NCBI GenBank assembly: GCA_903932145.1
Contig: CAIZFE010000042.1
Span: 1-64,000 of the forward strand
Length of the DNA: 64,000 bases
Source: an uncultured Rhodopila sp.
GTDB lineage: Bacteria; Pseudomonadota; Alphaproteobacteria; Acetobacterales; Acetobacteraceae
Direction: 5' to 3'
Shown: positions 27,845-36,484 of the stretch, piece by piece
Numbering within the stretch: position 1 is the stretch's first letter
Layout of the letters: each line of letters opens with the position of its first letter
Program-made: the position numbers and the translations under genes
The notes under the pieces: model-generated
The model's input: only the letters and a program-made list of their open reading frames with translations
What the model was told of the DNA's origin: nothing
Database searches by the model: none

Positions 27845-29476
27845 CAGCCTGTCGGAGTGAGTTTTCGAACAATTTTGTCCGCTGAGGCCGAAATCGCGCG
27901 AACGGGATGTGTCGGCGCGATTTCCAGCGTCTAAATCCGCTTGCCGACGAGGATTCCACCCAGATCGCACGGCGAACAGTGATGACGGGCTCGCGCAACA
28001 CCCCAAAATGCGTGTTAGTCCCTTAGTTCGCGCCCGCGAGCACGAACATCCGCTTCAGATTCCACGCCATGGTCACAAGGCTCCACTCGCCACGCACGTT
28101 CTCCAGTCCGCGCAGCAGGAACTGACGGAAACCGAGCACCGATTTGATGATCCCGAAAACCGGTTCGGGCGTCTGCTTGCGCAGGGCGTAGAGCTTCTTG
28201 CCCTCGGTCGTTTTCAGGCGGTGCGCCGTCGTCTCGAGCGGCGTCGCCGGTTCCGGTGGCGGCTTGGGTTGCTCGCTCGGGAACCGTTCGTCGAGTGTGG
28301 GATGATGCGCCTCGCGACCCATCGCGATGATCGGATCGATCCCGGCCGCGGCGGAGGCGTTCTCGTTGGCCTCGCTGAAATATCCGTTATCCGCCAGTAA
28401 TTTCTCAACCTTGCCCAGCGCATCGGGAAGATCGGCGATCTTGTCCAGCATCGGCTCCAACTGCTGTTTGTCGTTCGGCGCCTGCGTCACCTCCGCCGCG
28501 ATTACCAGCATGCTGCCCGCCGCCACTACGGCCTGCGCGTTGTAGCACTGGTCGAACCCGCCGCCGGCAACAGGCATGATCCGCGATTCCTCGTCGGTCA
28601 GATTGACCTGGTCGGTAGGACAAGGCCCCTCGACCGGCGGCGCGGGCGCCTTGCCGCGGGGCTTCTTACCCGTCGCCGCTTGCTTTACTTCGCGCGCCGC
28701 CAGTTTGGCTTCGTGATCAGCTTGTTCGCGGGCGAAACGCTCCATCGCCCGCGCCTCGATGATTGCCTTGGCGCGCGCGATTTCCGCCAGCCGTGTCTCG
28801 CGCCGGGCCAATTCCTCTGGAATGGACATACCGTCCGGTATGTCCGCCTGATCCGCCGCCTCGGCCTTGACCATCAACTCCGCGACTTCGGCCTGCAATT
28901 GCGCCGCGATCTTGGCCGCGTGCTCGTACGACAGCGCGCTGTGACGGCTGGCGTTGGCGTGGATTTTCGTTCCATCCAGCGCCACCGTGCCCATTTGCAG
29001 CACGCCCATCTCGCGCGCTACGCCGAGAATCTGCACGAACAGCGTCTGAATCTGTTTGAGAAAGCGCTTGCGGAATGCGGCGATCGTGGCGTGGTCGGGA
29101 TGGTCGTTGGCCGCGATGTAGCGGAACGCCACCGAATCGTAAGTCGCCCGCTCCAGCTTGCGGCTCGAAAAAAACGCCAGTGGCATATCCATAGACGATC
29201 AGGCCGAGCAGCAGTCGCGGGTGATACGATGCCTCGCCGGAGCCGCGATAGGCGCCGGTCATCGCGCGCAAATCGAGTCCCGCGATCACTTCGACCACGA
29301 ACCGGGCCAGATGCCGCTCGGGCAGCCCCTCATTGACCGACGGCGGCATCAGAAAGTCGGTGTCGCGGTCGATGGGGCGGAAGTTGCGCATGCGCGGGAT
29401 ATCCAGGGCGGGAGAAGCCGAATCGATGCCCCGATTCTATCAAACGTTGCCGCGTCGTGTTAAGTCCGACAGGCTG
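27845..29476. mobile_element. IS1182-family insertion sequence
   Basis: About 1,632 bp with terminal inverted repeats: the left end CAGCCTGTCGGAGT and the right end (inward) CAGCCTGTCGGACT share the first 12 bases exactly. CTAG flanks both ends (27841-27844 and 29477-29480), either a 4-bp target duplication or part of a palindromic target. The left junction cuts the integrase gene. The right flank does not resume it, so an adjacent deletion accompanied or followed insertion. The element carries one minus-strand transposase gene with a frameshift. Confidence 0.85.
28023..29391 (-). pseudogene. IS1182-family DDE transposase, frameshifted at a poly-T run
   Basis: The N-terminal part (MRNFRPIDRDTDFLMPPSVNE... 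to LLLGLIVYGYATGV) is in one frame and the remainder (SSRKLERATYDSVAFRYIAANDHPDHATIAAFRKRF... to MAWNLKRMFVLAGAN) in another. The join falls at a run of seven T (minus strand, about 29169-29175): GGC GTT TTT TTC GAG in the first frame. One T fewer would join the frames as GVFSSRKLERA, the normal family sequence. The second part has VALDGTKIHANASRHSA and the late ADNGYFSEAN segment of the DDE domain. Either a one-base insertion has killed the gene or slippage at T7 still makes some full-length protein. Confidence 0.82.
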
Positions 29477-29599
29477 CTAGGGCCGCTGATATTATCCGTG
29501 TTCCTCGGCCCTGAAAGACGTTTCCTTCGCACGCTTCACCGCCTGCCGGGTCCATCAAAATCCCAGAGGCGATCACCCTGCGGGGCATGCACGTCAGGG

Positions 29600-29628
29600 T
29601 TGACATTTACTAACTATAATGTTAGTAA
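29600..29628 (+). promoter_or_regulatory. Promoter with perfect palindromic operator
   Basis: A consensus -35 TTGACA lies at 29600-29605. Directly after it is TTACTAAC-TATAAT-GTTAGTAA (29607-29628), with perfect 8-base arms around a 6-base centre. If TTGACA is used, the palindrome occupies the spacer and -10 region, a classic place for a TetR/MarR/HxlR-type repressor. The central TATAAT could itself be a -10 for another start. No repressor gene is adjacent. The nearest gene downstream is the hypothetical gene at 29653. Confidence 0.6.
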
Positions 29629-29652
29629 TTGGGCATGGAGCATACGCCAACC

Positions 29653-30459
29653 ATGACCCGACCTGCCACGCCCAATCCCAAACAGGACCGGGCCGGCCGC
29701 ATGATACCGGCACGCCTTGCCGCCCTGCTGCATGTGGTCCGCGTCCTGCTCCGCCACGGGCGCCGGCTTGTCGAGACCGTGCCGGAGCGCGCCGTCAACG
29801 TGGAATTCGCCACCCTGGCCGCTGTCTGGGGTACCTACACGCTTCCGACCATCCTCATCCGACTCCAGCGCGGCATCCTGCGTGCCATGGCATTGGAACG
29901 TTATCTGCTGTCCCGCGCCGCAAAAGGCCGCGAGATTGGATTCGTGTACCAGCGCGAGCGCCCGCCGGCCAAGCCGCCAGCTGAACCACCAGAGGGGGCG
30001 AAAGACGTCGAGTCGGCAAGCAAAGTCCCGGGTAGCCGGGCCAAGCCCGGCCATAACGAGAGTGTGTGCCCGCCCAGGCGCCCCGCGTTCGATCCGGACG
30101 ATCTCCGCATCCCGACGCCCGAGGAACTCGACGCCGAAGTGCGCCGCCGCCCATTCGGCCGCACCATCCTCTCTATTTGCATGGACCTCGCGGTTATTCC
30201 GGGTTTCTGCACCGGCCCATTCTGGAATCAGATATCCGACACGCTCATGAACTACGGCGGTAGTTTCACGACGCTGTTTAAGTTCCGGGAACACCGCGAG
30301 ACATCGTTTCAGAAAGAGCGGGATAAAAAGCCGGACACCTGGGGCTTTGTCTGGAGGCATCCGGCACCGGAGACAGTCCGCCAGGTGCTGGGTTACATGA
30401 TCGGCGAGCCGCCAACGCTGGACCCGTTCGATCCGCTGCTGGCCACTGCTCCTCCCTGA
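29653..30459 (+). CDS. Hypothetical protein, possible membrane-associated
   Basis: About 268 residues from ATG 29653; ATG 29635 is also possible. No family was recognised. The N-terminal third contains a basic, leucine-rich amphipathic region and a weakly hydrophobic segment (FATLAAVWGTYTLPTILIRLQRGILRAMALERYLL). A Pro/Lys-rich linker follows, then a C-terminal part with RIPTPEELDAEVRRRPFGRTILSICMDLAVIPGFCTG and FWNQISDTLMNYGG. A REP-like palindrome (30035-30051) is inserted in frame in the linker, encoding PGSRAKPGHNE. The gene follows the palindromic promoter at 29600-29628. Codon use on this strand is typical of the genome, so it is probably real. Confidence 0.65.
   Translation: MTRPATPNPKQDRAGRMIPARLAALLHVVRVLLRHGRRLVETVPERAVNVEFATLAAVWGTYTLPTILIRLQRGILRAMALERYLLSRAAKGREIGFVYQRERPPAKPPAEPPEGAKDVESASKVPGSRAKPGHNESVCPPRRPAFDPDDLRIPTPEELDAEVRRRPFGRTILSICMDLAVIPGFCTGPFWNQISDTLMNYGGSFTTLFKFREHRETSFQKERDKKPDTWGFVWRHPAPETVRQVLGYMIGEPPTLDPFDPLLATAPP
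30035..30051. repeat. REP-like palindrome inside a coding region
   Basis: GCCGGGC-CAA-GCCCGGC followed by CATAACGAG. It resembles one half of the intergenic TGGCCCGG...CCGGGCCA units and lies in the low-complexity linker of the hypothetical gene, keeping the frame. Confidence 0.5.
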
Positions 30460-30666
30460 TTCGCATTCCCCGAACCGCCGTCGCACCCTCGGGAGTCCGG
30501 CGTCGCATGCGCGCGCCATAGCATCGCCGGGATCGGGCGCGGCGGCGGTGATGGGTCGACCGTTTCGCGGTTTGCAGTTTCACCCGATTGCGCTGGTGCC
30601 TCTCCGATCCCGCTTGATCCCCGGCCCGGCGCCTGCGAAAAGGCATCCGAAATCCGGGGAACCGAC

Positions 30667-30903
30667 GTGGCACCGACCAAGACACTCACAGCCAAGACTC
30701 TGACTGAAGGCCAGCGGGCCTACGAAGCCAAACGCGCCGCCAAGGCAGGCATGAGCCTGGACAAATGGCTCGCGACCAAGCAGCGCGAGCAGGAAGCCGA
30801 GGCCAAGGCGAAACTGAAAGCGCTGGAAGCCGCCAAGCCGCCCAAGCCCCCCGGCTTCTTCGGCCGGTTGATGGAGCGCGCGCAGCGTCCGTTTGGGTCC
30901 TAG
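30667..30903 (+). CDS. Small conserved-looking basic protein
   Basis: A 78-residue protein from GTG 30667. It is highly charged (KTLTAKTLTEGQRAYEAKRAAKAGMSLDKWLATKQREQEAEAKAKLKALEAAKPP) with a predicted long helix and a Pro-rich turn before an FFGRLMERAQRPFG tail. No signal peptide or membrane segment, and the family was not recognised. Its end overlaps the start of the next gene by about 11 bases, suggesting coupling. Composition is coding-like in this frame only. Confidence 0.6.
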   Translation: MAPTKTLTAKTLTEGQRAYEAKRAAKAGMSLDKWLATKQREQEAEAKAKLKALEAAKPPKPPGFFGRLMERAQRPFGS

Positions 30904-31843
30904 TCTCGCCGCCCACGCCGATTGGAGCGTCGATCCGCGCAAGCGATGGATCACCGTCGCGCGCCGGACAACCACCGGCTGGACGCTGACCGCACCGCGC
31001 CCGGTCGGTGATGTCTCTACGCTTCTTGTTCGGCTGATCGAGGAAGCCGGAGGGGGCGCGGTCGCTCTGGGCGCCGACCTGCCCATCGGGTTGCCACGCG
31101 CGTATGCCGCAACCCGGCCGGAAGCCGACTTCCTCGCGTTTCTGCAAAATGTTGCGGCACTTCCCGACTTTTTCAGCGTCTGCGCCGCGCTGAACGACAT
31201 CCGCCACGACCGCCCGTTCTATCCCGCCCGCGGCATCGCCGGGATGACGCGCCTGTCGCATGCGCTTGCACTCGGCCTGACCGGCGCATCCGATTTGTCG
31301 CGCGCGTGCGACCGAGCAACGGCGGAACGGCCGGCCGGAGCGCCGCTGTTTTGGACGCTCGGTGCCAATCAGTCGGGAAAGGCTGCTATCGCCGCGTGGC
31401 ATCACTTGATCTTGCCGGCGCGCGCGAGCGGCGTTTCCCTGCGTTTATGGCCGTTCGAGGGGCCGTTCCTGTCACTGGTGGCTCCCGGTTCGGTGGCACT
31501 GGCCGAAACCTACCCCGCCGAGGCCTTGCGTCACCTCGGGATCAAACTGCGCGGCAGCAAGCGCCGGCACGCCGACCGGTGTGCCACCGCTGGCGCGCTG
31601 CTGGCTGCGATGGAGCAGCAATCGGCCATCCCCGATGATGCGATGCGCCGGATCTTGCCGGACGGTTTCGGTTCGGATGCTTCGGGGGAGGACCGCTTCG
31701 ACAGTGTTCTCGGCGTGTTGTGCGTGCTGAATGTCCTGGCCGGCAACCGGCCCGACACGGCGCCGGCCGATCCCTGGATCACCCGGTGGGAGGGCTGGGT
31801 GCTCGGACAGACCGCACTGCCGCTGACCGGGCTTCCCGGATAA
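30893..31843 (+). CDS. DUF429-like protein (predicted RNase H-like fold)
   Basis: A 316-residue protein starting with TTG 30893, inside the last codons of the upstream gene; no ATG is available near the conserved start. The N-terminal ADWSVDPRKRWITVARR and the following GADLPIGLPRAYA resemble the first strands and the acidic motif of DUF429/predicted RNase H-like nuclease proteins. The central WTLGANQSGKAAIAAWHHLI and the late AETYPAEALRHLGIKLRGSKRRHADR plus ASGEDRFDSVLGVLCVLNVL also fit that pattern. Function is unknown. It is convergent with tonB, 24 bases apart. Confidence 0.65.
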   Translation: MGPSLAAHADWSVDPRKRWITVARRTTTGWTLTAPRPVGDVSTLLVRLIEEAGGGAVALGADLPIGLPRAYAATRPEADFLAFLQNVAALPDFFSVCAALNDIRHDRPFYPARGIAGMTRLSHALALGLTGASDLSRACDRATAERPAGAPLFWTLGANQSGKAAIAAWHHLILPARASGVSLRLWPFEGPFLSLVAPGSVALAETYPAEALRHLGIKLRGSKRRHADRCATAGALLAAMEQQSAIPDDAMRRILPDGFGSDASGEDRFDSVLGVLCVLNVLAGNRPDTAPADPWITRWEGWVLGQTALPLTGLPG

Positions 31844-31866
31844 GCGGAGGCGGCGATAAACCGGCC

Positions 31867-32658
31867 TCACTCCACGAAGTTGATGAGCATCTTGGCCTCG
31901 AACCGGCTATCCGGCGGTGGTCCGGGACGAATGGCATGCACCATACTCAGCGCGGCGCTATCCAGGACGTCCTTTCCTGACGAGCGGACCACCGCGATCG
32001 ATCTCGGGTTGCCCTCCGTATCCAGGATGAAGGACACCACGACCGAACCGAGGCCGATGGCGTGGATTTGGTGCTTTCGAATTTCCTGCCGCACCTTGTC
32101 CACAAAAGTCAGGCGCGCCTGTGCCACTTGGGCAGCCGCAGCCTCGGTCGCGCCCGGGGCTGCCTCCTCTTGCGGAGGGGGTGGCGCGACGGCCGGTGTT
32201 GGCTCCGCCGGCTTCGGACGCGGCGGCTGCACCTTGGGCCGCGCCGCGATCACCGGCGCATCCCGCGCCACGCGCTTCGGCGGATCGGCGACGACCGGCG
32301 GTTCCGGTTCGGGTGGCGGCGGCGGCGGCAGCAACACAGGCGGCGGCGATTCCGGCGTTGGTTCGGGGGGTGGTTCCGGCGGAAGCGGCTCCGGCGGCAT
32401 TTCCTCGGGTGGCGGCGGCATTTCCTCGGGGGCACCTTGCGCGATCGTGATTTCGATGGAGTCCACCGTTGCACTGACGTCCGCGCGTGGCAGCGTCAGG
32501 AACCCGACGGCGCCGACATGCAGCCCAACTACCAGGGCCAATGCACCCGGGCGCAGCCAGGCCGGCCGGACATCGGACGCACGCAGACGCACCACGATTG
32601 CCGTGGTTTCCGCCTGGACGTCGGGTCGTTCGGCCGCGGCCGGTGTCGCAACCGTCAT
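31867..32658 (-). CDS. tonB: Energy transducer TonB
   Basis: A 263-residue protein. It has one N-terminal membrane anchor (about residues 35-56), a long Pro/Glu-rich periplasmic spacer (about 80-175, with runs such as PPPPEEMPPEPLPPEPPPEP) and a C-terminal TonB domain. That domain includes VDKVRQEIRKHQIHAIGLGSVVVSFILDTEGNPRSIAVVRSSG and a final RPGPPPDSRFEAKMLINFVE. It transmits proton-motive force from ExbB/ExbD to outer-membrane receptors. It is the last gene of exbB-exbD-tonB, overlapping exbD by 4 bases (ATGA), just downstream of a receptor gene that it probably serves. Confidence 0.95.
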   Translation of the reverse strand: MTVATPAAAERPDVQAETTAIVVRLRASDVRPAWLRPGALALVVGLHVGAVGFLTLPRADVSATVDSIEITIAQGAPEEMPPPPEEMPPEPLPPEPPPEPTPESPPPVLLPPPPPPEPEPPVVADPPKRVARDAPVIAARPKVQPPRPKPAEPTPAVAPPPPQEEAAPGATEAAAAQVAQARLTFVDKVRQEIRKHQIHAIGLGSVVVSFILDTEGNPRSIAVVRSSGKDVLDSAALSMVHAIRPGPPPDSRFEAKMLINFVE

Positions 32659-33143
32659 CGCGCGGCGGCGTCCGCCGGTGGATGCGGATCGACGGACCCT
32701 CCAGAGGATTTGCCGCCTGTGGATTTGCTGTCGGAAATCAGCGCGATATGCACCAGACCGTTGGTCGCCAGTTCATCGATCACACCGACGATGGCGCCAT
32801 AATTCGCCGCCTTGTCGGCTCGGATCTGGATGATGCGGGTCGTGTCGCTGCCGGTGATCCGCAGCAGCGCGGCGATCAGATTGGGAATATCCATGGTGTC
32901 GGTGCCAAGCGCGACGCCGCCGTCGGCGGTGACCGAGACCACGATCGGGTCTTTCGGATTGACCGGCTGCGACGTCTTCGCCTGTGGCAGATCGACCTTC
33001 AGGCCCGTCGCCAGCATCGGCGCCGTCACCATGAAGACAATCAGCAGCACCAGCATGACATCCACCAGCGGAGTCACGTTGATATCGGCCATCGGACGGT
33101 GCAGGCCTCCGCCGCCGAGCGGCCGGTTGGCGAAGGCCATCAC
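32655..33143 (-). CDS. exbD: Biopolymer transport protein ExbD/TolR
   Basis: A 162-residue protein. One N-terminal helix contains the functional Asp in INVTPLVDVMLVLLIVFMV, the proton-relay residue of ExbD/TolR. It is followed by a periplasmic domain with PIVVSVTADGGVALG and IQIRADKAANYGAIVGVIDELATNGLVHIALISD. It pairs with ExbB, whose stop it overlaps by 4 bases, and with TonB, whose start it overlaps by 4 bases. The co-transcribed tonB makes ExbD more likely than TolR. Confidence 0.94.
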   Translation of the reverse strand: MMAFANRPLGGGGLHRPMADINVTPLVDVMLVLLIVFMVTAPMLATGLKVDLPQAKTSQPVNPKDPIVVSVTADGGVALGTDTMDIPNLIAALLRITGSDTTRIIQIRADKAANYGAIVGVIDELATNGLVHIALISDSKSTGGKSSGGSVDPHPPADAAAR

Positions 33144-33781
33144 ATCACCTCTTTAAGGCCGTGATGCCGGACGGCGGGGGTGACCGCGCTCAGCGCCTCT
33201 TCCTCGATCAAACTGGCCAGATCCTGAGTCGCCGAACCGATGGACGCGCCGATGCGGGTGTAGCCGATCGAGGCGGGAATGGCGGCGAACAGGCCGAACG
33301 CGGTGGTGGCCAGAGCCTCGGCGATGCCGGGCGCGACCACGGCCAAGGAAGTGTCCTTGGCGGCGGCAATGGCGGTGAAGCTGGACATGATGCCCCAGAC
33401 GGTGCCGAACAGGCCGACGAACGGTGCAACCGACGAAATCACCGCCAGATTGGCGAGCCCGCCCTCGACCGTGGCGATCACGCGACGGGCCTTGCGGTTC
33501 ATCGCCTCAATGATGCGCAGGCGGGTATCGCCGATACCTTCGCCCGGCAGGCGCAGCGCGGCGGCGGCACTGCCTCCGTCGATGATCGCGGCGAGCATGG
33601 GGGAGGCCTCGCCACGCTGCCAACGACCGAGCGCGGTCTTGAAGCGAACGATGCCGACGATACCTTCGATGATCAGGACCCAGCACCAGATCGATCCAGT
33701 CAGCAGGATCAGCATGACCACTTTGCCGACGGTACCGGCCATGAGGAAGAAATCGATCGGGGAAAAACTAACGCCAGTCAT
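33140..33781 (-). CDS. exbB: Proton channel ExbB (MotA/TolQ/ExbB family)
   Basis: A 213-residue inner-membrane protein. A first helix lies near residues 10-38 (GTVGKVVMLILLTGSIWCWVLIIEG), and the family's paired C-terminal helices carry ISSVAPFVGLFGTVWGIMSSF and IAEALATTAFGLFAAIPASIGY. These are the two conserved channel helices lined with Thr residues. It is the first gene of exbB-exbD-tonB and begins 115 bases after the receptor gene's stop, so all four may share a transcript. Confidence 0.94.
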   Translation of the reverse strand: MTGVSFSPIDFFLMAGTVGKVVMLILLTGSIWCWVLIIEGIVGIVRFKTALGRWQRGEASPMLAAIIDGGSAAAALRLPGEGIGDTRLRIIEAMNRKARRVIATVEGGLANLAVISSVAPFVGLFGTVWGIMSSFTAIAAAKDTSLAVVAPGIAEALATTAFGLFAAIPASIGYTRIGASIGSATQDLASLIEEEALSAVTPAVRHHGLKEVM

Positions 33782-33895
33782 AGGTCTGGGCCTCGGATGT
33801 TTTTACGAAAATGGGAGGAGGTTCGGTCAACACCGAATCTCCCCCCCGAGTAACGATGCCGAGGACAGACACCCCCGGCCGTGTCGGCGCGGTGG

Positions 33896-36256
33896 TTAGA
33901 ACGCGATCCCGATGGTGCCGACGATCGTGCGGCCCGGCAGGAACGAGTAGGTCAGCTTGGTGTTGTTGACGCTGGTCAACCCGGTCGTGTCGCCGGCGAT
34001 CTCCGTCGTGTTACGGTGATCGAAGATATTATAGACGCCGAGTTTAGCCGTCAGGTTGGTGCCGATGCCGAAGTCGTGCATGGCGCTGCTGCGGACACCG
34101 ATGACGAAGTCGGTGGTGTTGAAGCCCTTGACGTAGTTCAGGCCGGTCTTGGTTGTCGCGTTGGTGACCTCGCCGCCGGAGCCGTAGAAGGCGCCGGTGT
34201 ACTTCTGCAGCAACGATCCGAAGATCATGCCGTCGTCGTAGATGCCGCCGATAACCCCGGTGTAATCCGGCGCATCGCCGACGCGCTGACCTTCACGCGC
34301 ACCACCGATGTAGCGGGCGCTGATGATGGCGCCGCTGGCGTAAGCCGAGAAGCCGTTCATGATGGAATAGCTGCCTTCGGCTTCCACGCCGCGATACTGC
34401 GCGGTGCCGCCGTTGGCGTAGGTGACTTCACCGGTCGGCAGGGTGGTCGTCACCGGGAAGTTGGTGGCGGTCACCTGGTAGATATCGGTGTCGAAGGTGA
34501 TCTTCTCCGACTTATAGACCGTGCCGATCTGGTAGTTGGTCGTGTTTTGCGGCGCGATATGGGTCGTCGAGGGGCTGAAGACGTAGAAGGCGGACACGGT
34601 CGGGGCCAGGAAGCCCTGCGAGGCCTGGGCATAGACGGTGGTTTCGTCGTTCAGCTTATAGCGCGCGGCCAGGAACGGCAGGTTGGCGGTGTAGTTACCG
34701 GTATAGCTCACCGGCTGCAGTGTGGTCTGGTTGACGAGGCCATCGTGGTCGCGGGAGAACGATTCGAACTTATAGCCCGGGGTGATGGTCAGGCCTTCGA
34801 TCGGACGCCAGTCATACTCGATAAACGGTTGGACGTTGGTAATGTGGGAAGACAAATCGAGCTTGTAGGACGCCTTCACGCCGTTTCCGAGAGCGGGGAA
34901 GGTCTTGCCCGTGGTGTAATCGATGTATTCCTGCATACGGCTGTTGTCGATATGCTCGACCCACACGCCGGCCCGCACCCGGCCGCTGAACATCCCGGCA
35001 TCGATAGTGCGATCGACCTGGAAGATATCACCATAGGCGCGATAGTTGTTGTTCTTGATGTAGCCGACCACGTCGGTGCTGGCGACGCCGATGATCGGGG
35101 TTTTGACCTTACCGCCGGTCTGCGTCGGAATGTTGACCGAGGTGACCGCGCCGTTGGCAGCCGTAATGTTGCCTTCGATGGTCTGGTCGTTGCCGTTGTT
35201 CTGAAGTTGCGGATACCAATAGGAGTAGGTGTAAACCTTATTGTCCACATGCCAGTCGCTGTAGGTTCCCTCGAGATCGATATATTCCATATCGGTCGCT
35301 TTTTGGGAGTTGTTGTAGTCTCTGAACTGCTGCGTCAGCGGATTGTTATTCACCGCACCGTAGCGTTTGCCGTATTGTTGCAATTGCGGGTAGGTGATCG
35401 CGCCGACGTTATTATACTGCTCCTGCCCGTAGGTGGCGAAGACAGTGATCTTGAAGTTGTCGCCCAGTTTGGCATCGGCTTTGCCGAGGAACTGATCCTG
35501 GTTGACCTTGCCCAGTTGCACCGCGCCGTCGGTGTTCGAGTGCGAGTATTGGAACAGCGTGCGTACGCCGGTGTCGCCGATCAGGCCCGACTGAGCGGTG
35601 AACGTGTTGGTCATCGTGTTGAACGAGCCGAACGAGTTTTCGACGTTGCCGCCGAACGTGTCGGACAGATCGAACGACCGCAGCGCCATGGTGCCGCCGA
35701 AGGTGGCGTAACCGACCTGCGAGGCCGCGCCGGGGCCGCGGTCGATGGTCACGCTGCCCAGGAACGAGCCCGGGAAATACGCGGCCGAGTGATGCGTGGG
35801 GTCGTTGGCGTCGCCGAACGGAATCCCGTCGAACGTGACGTTGAACTGGCCATCCGCGAAGCCGCGCCAGCCACTCTTGCTGTCGCCAACAAGGCCATTG
35901 CTGTTGTTGGAGAGGAAGCCCGGGGTGTATTTGCCGGCTTCGTTATAGTCGGAGCTGGGCGGGATAACGTCTCGGATCACCTTGTCGCTGATGATCGATC
36001 CCGGCTCGAACGAATTCAGCGAGCCCTGCGATGGCGCGAGCGCCGGGGCGGACCCGGGGGGCGCCTTGCGGCCGACGGCGGCATCGCTGGTGATCGGCGG
36101 CAGGGCGCCGTTGCCGGCGGTGCCGGATTTCACATCAACAGAGCCGATATCGGTGGATTGGGCGGCTGCCATGCTGGATGCCAGCATGAGCAGCGGCAAC
36201 ATGAACACGGTTGAACACAGCGCGGCGCGCCGTGAGGGAAAACGTCGGGAAATCAT
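33896..36256 (-). CDS. TonB-dependent outer-membrane receptor
   Basis: A 786-residue protein with a signal peptide (hydrophobic core MLPLLMLASSMAAA, cleaved after AAA-Q near residue 33). It has a plug domain including VIRDVIPPSSDYNEAGKYTPGF, NVTFDGIPFGDAND and VTIDRGPGAASQVGYATFGGTM, and a barrel ending in aromatic PGRTIVGTIGIAF, as required for BAM insertion. Barrel strands such as LYNIFDHRNT near the C-terminus are typical. The cargo cannot be read; ferric siderophore, haem, vitamin or sugar are all possible. The genes for its energy transducer lie directly downstream. No clear Fur site was seen upstream. A long open frame on the opposite strand here is only a codon-bias shadow. Confidence 0.93.
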   Translation of the reverse strand: MISRRFPSRRAALCSTVFMLPLLMLASSMAAAQSTDIGSVDVKSGTAGNGALPPITSDAAVGRKAPPGSAPALAPSQGSLNSFEPGSIISDKVIRDVIPPSSDYNEAGKYTPGFLSNNSNGLVGDSKSGWRGFADGQFNVTFDGIPFGDANDPTHHSAAYFPGSFLGSVTIDRGPGAASQVGYATFGGTMALRSFDLSDTFGGNVENSFGSFNTMTNTFTAQSGLIGDTGVRTLFQYSHSNTDGAVQLGKVNQDQFLGKADAKLGDNFKITVFATYGQEQYNNVGAITYPQLQQYGKRYGAVNNNPLTQQFRDYNNSQKATDMEYIDLEGTYSDWHVDNKVYTYSYWYPQLQNNGNDQTIEGNITAANGAVTSVNIPTQTGGKVKTPIIGVASTDVVGYIKNNNYRAYGDIFQVDRTIDAGMFSGRVRAGVWVEHIDNSRMQEYIDYTTGKTFPALGNGVKASYKLDLSSHITNVQPFIEYDWRPIEGLTITPGYKFESFSRDHDGLVNQTTLQPVSYTGNYTANLPFLAARYKLNDETTVYAQASQGFLAPTVSAFYVFSPSTTHIAPQNTTNYQIGTVYKSEKITFDTDIYQVTATNFPVTTTLPTGEVTYANGGTAQYRGVEAEGSYSIMNGFSAYASGAIISARYIGGAREGQRVGDAPDYTGVIGGIYDDGMIFGSLLQKYTGAFYGSGGEVTNATTKTGLNYVKGFNTTDFVIGVRSSAMHDFGIGTNLTAKLGVYNIFDHRNTTEIAGDTTGLTSVNNTKLTYSFLPGRTIVGTIGIAF

Positions 36257-36484
36257 AAAACGAATGCCTTATTGAGAGCGCGAATGAGCGGCGCGTTGAT
36301 CGTCCGGCCGGGTGATAGCAGTCACAGAATGAATTTGGGTGTCAGTTGCGATACGGTTTTGTTACACTAAGAAATGTGGCGCAACTTGCCTTGCTTTCAG
36401 CATTCGCGGCCACAGTCACACGCTCTACGCAATGAGTCCGTGTCAGCGAGATTGCCGGTCCGGCCTTTATGCCGAGACCGGACG
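36257..36484. other. Receptor upstream region, no gene recognised
   Basis: This stretch must hold the promoter of the TonB-dependent receptor (minus strand). It is AT-richer around 36330-36375. No convincing -35/-10 pair or Fur palindrome was found. Confidence 0.4.

Noticed and set aside
29614-30519. 301-residue minus-strand frame opposite the hypothetical gene at 29653
   Set aside because: Both strands are open, but only the plus strand follows a promoter and has balanced composition; the call remains moderate.
33881-36214. 777-residue open frame on the plus strand, opposite the TonB-dependent receptor
   Set aside because: It is an antisense shadow caused by high-GC codon bias; its product is repetitive Gly/Val/Arg/Asp sequence, while the minus-strand frame has signal peptide, plug and barrel motifs.
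36256-36360. Possible Fur box upstream of the TonB-dependent receptor
   Set aside because: Segments such as ATTGAGAGCGCGAATGAG have only partial resemblance, too weak to report as a site.
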